Program-made: the position numbers and the translations under genes
Source of the DNA: JADJNW01 sp964517145
GTDB taxonomy: Bacteria; Bacteroidota; Bacteroidia; Chitinophagales; Saprospiraceae
Assembly (NCBI GenBank): GCA_964517145.1
Contig: CAZFBN010000005.1
Coordinates: 17,351 to 81,350 of the forward strand
DNA: 64,000 nt
Direction of reading: 5' to 3'
Shown: positions 63,209 through 64,000 of the stretch, one piece after another
Numbering within the stretch: the first letter of the stretch is position 1
How the letters are laid out: the number at the start of each line of letters is the position of its first letter
The notes under the pieces: model-generated
The model's input: the letters and a program-made list of their open reading frames with translations, nothing else
The model's database searches: none
What the model was told of the DNA's origin: nothing

Positions 63209-63832
63209 ATGACCACACGAGCCGGAGCGGAGCAGCCAAAGCATAGGAAAAAAGAAGTGCCGGAATATCTCATTCGGGATGAGATCGATGGAGAATTATT
63301 TTATTATGCTGGTTATCAAGATGTTTTGAATAATAAAAAAACAGCTGAAGAAATTATGGGCTCCAGTACATTGCAAGCTTGGGTAATTGGTTACATTTTG
63401 AAAATATTTTACAAACAAAATCTTGACGAGCAATATCATGCTTTTACAAATGAAATTGGCAGTCATTTAGGAAAGAAAAATAATTTAAGTTTAGATATAG
63501 GTTTTTTTGATAAAAATGTTTTGACTCCTGCCCATATTAATACAAAATATGCAACAGTTCCGCCTGTTATAACCGTTGAAGTAGATATAAAAATTGATGT
63601 CAATCAACTCACAGAGACGGATTTCGTCCACAAAAAAACTAAAAAACTCCTCGAAAAAGGCGTTTCCAAAGTTATCTGGATTTTCACGCGCAGCCAGCGT
63701 GTCCTCATCGCCACGCCTGAGCCGGACTGGCTCAATGTAGATTGGAATCGCGATATTGAATTGCTCGACGGGCATACCTTCAATATTGCCAAAGCGCTCG
63801 AAGAAGCCGGAATCAAAGTAGAAGAAGCTTGA
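63209..63832 (+). CDS. Uma2-family endonuclease-like protein
   Basis: The 207-residue protein fits Uma2 (DUF820), a PD-(D/E)XK-like fold common in cyanobacteria and also found in Bacteroidota: LIRDEIDGELFYYAGYQDVL, NLSLDIGFFDKN, VITVEVDIKIDV (the acidic-x-acidic-K centre) and KKTKKLLEKGVSKVIWIFTR. Substrate and role are unknown. It is a single gene between the sigma locus and mtaB. Confidence 0.82.
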   Translation: MTTRAGAEQPKHRKKEVPEYLIRDEIDGELFYYAGYQDVLNNKKTAEEIMGSSTLQAWVIGYILKIFYKQNLDEQYHAFTNEIGSHLGKKNNLSLDIGFFDKNVLTPAHINTKYATVPPVITVEVDIKIDVNQLTETDFVHKKTKKLLEKGVSKVIWIFTRSQRVLIATPEPDWLNVDWNRDIELLDGHTFNIAKALEEAGIKVEEA

Positions 63833-63864
63833 TTAATTCGTTAAACCATTGAATTTCTTGAACT

Positions 63865-63898
63865 TTGAACTTCATTACAACCAAAATCCTTACCTTTG
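63865..63898 (+). promoter_or_regulatory. Promoter of mtaB
   Basis: TTG (63865-63867) and TACCTTTG (63891-63898) are 23 nt apart. The GTG at 63949 follows after a leader of about 45 nt, which is TTTAAACTTTTGAAC-like repeat text. Confidence 0.5.
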
Positions 63899-63948
63899 CG
63901 TTTCTTTTTCCTGAAACTTTAAACTTTTGAACTCGGAACTAAAATAAC

Positions 63949-64000
63949 GTGACGCCAAAAACAGTCGCCTTCCATACCCTGGGCTGCAAGCTCAACTACT
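63949..64000 (+). CDS. mtaB: tRNA methylthiotransferase MtaB, N-terminus only (3' partial)
   Basis: The last 52 nt read MTPKTVAFHTLGCKLNY from a GTG start. FHTLGCKLNY is the typical opening of the UPF0004 domain of MtaB, with the first [4Fe-4S]-binding Cys. The enzyme adds a methylthio group to t6A37 in tRNA. The remainder is outside the window, so the MtaB/MiaB choice rests on this stretch alone; the K after Cys favours MtaB. Confidence 0.75.
   Translation, partial: MTPKTVAFHTLGCKLNY

Noticed and set aside
1..64000. tRNA, rRNA, prophage, insertion sequence or riboswitch
   Set aside because: I looked for cloverleaf ends, transposase and phage motifs and known aptamer cores by eye and found none; a covariance-model search could still find a structured RNA.

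Overview
This window looks like chromosomal DNA of a Bacteroidota bacterium, most likely from the Saprospiria/Lewinellaceae side of the phylum (class assignment is inference). The evidence is a C-terminal type IX secretion (T9SS) sorting domain, a PorZ-like protein, a DUF5723 barrel, DUF3127 and DUF4834 proteins, many signal peptides ending in A-Q, and promoters of the Bacteroidota form (TTG, about 18-23 nt, TAnnTTTG) without Shine-Dalgarno sequences. No rRNA, tRNA, CRISPR array, prophage or insertion sequence was seen. There is one 100-N assembly gap (61383-61482) inside a 14-bp tandem repeat.

Layout. 1-6.1 kb: the 3' part of a large secreted esterase-like/5'-nucleotidase protein with a T9SS tail, then two paralogous small secreted proteins. 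6.1-17.7 kb: mostly housekeeping genes (class V aminotransferase, pheS, rhomboid protease, deoC, ECF sigma factor, GT2 glycosyltransferase, rnpA, SCP2 protein, moaD-moaE, MltD-type transglycosylase, DEAD-box helicase). 17.9-23.8 kb: a two-gene module, a CHAT-domain protein with a zinc ribbon and an EAD11-like tail followed by a 1338-residue TPR protein. 24-29.4 kb: lipoprotein, DUF5723 barrel and PorZ-like protein. 29.9-34 kb: minus-strand DUF5691 / MoxR-type AAA ATPase / DUF5682 operon. 34.3-36.2 kb: atpD-atpC. 36.6-51.8 kb: pseudouridine synthases, two toxin-antitoxin pairs (ParE-type and PIN-type), hemA, aspS, lspA, pdxA, radC, GT39 glycosyltransferase, M14 peptidase, rsmG. 51.9-60.1 kb: two Cys-less ArsC-like paralogs, DUF3127, an EW-repeat secreted protein, an OmpA-domain protein, an acyl-CoA transferase/hydrolase, a serine beta-lactamase-like protein, a TMTC-like membrane protein and an AIM24 protein. 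60.2-63.1 kb: ECF sigma, anti-sigma and a secreted protein. The end holds a Uma2-family nuclease and the first 17 codons of mtaB.

The most interesting part is the CHAT-TPR module. It resembles TPR-CHAT protease partners known from conflict systems, but there are no cas genes, the CHAT domain has Arg where the catalytic His is expected, and the TPR partner is built from about 11 copies of a 68-residue two-TPR unit. A MoxR-type operon lies 6 kb further on, without the vWA gene that usually goes with it.

The second theme is repetitive DNA. Gaps carry short word-like repeats (for example AAATTTGAAATGTG, AGTCAGTAGTCAATAG, GGTTAACAGTTATTGG). At several convergent gene ends, inverted copies of these words form the shared terminator stems. 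Two genes, aspS and the DUF5682 gene, appear to have taken up such repeat DNA in frame.
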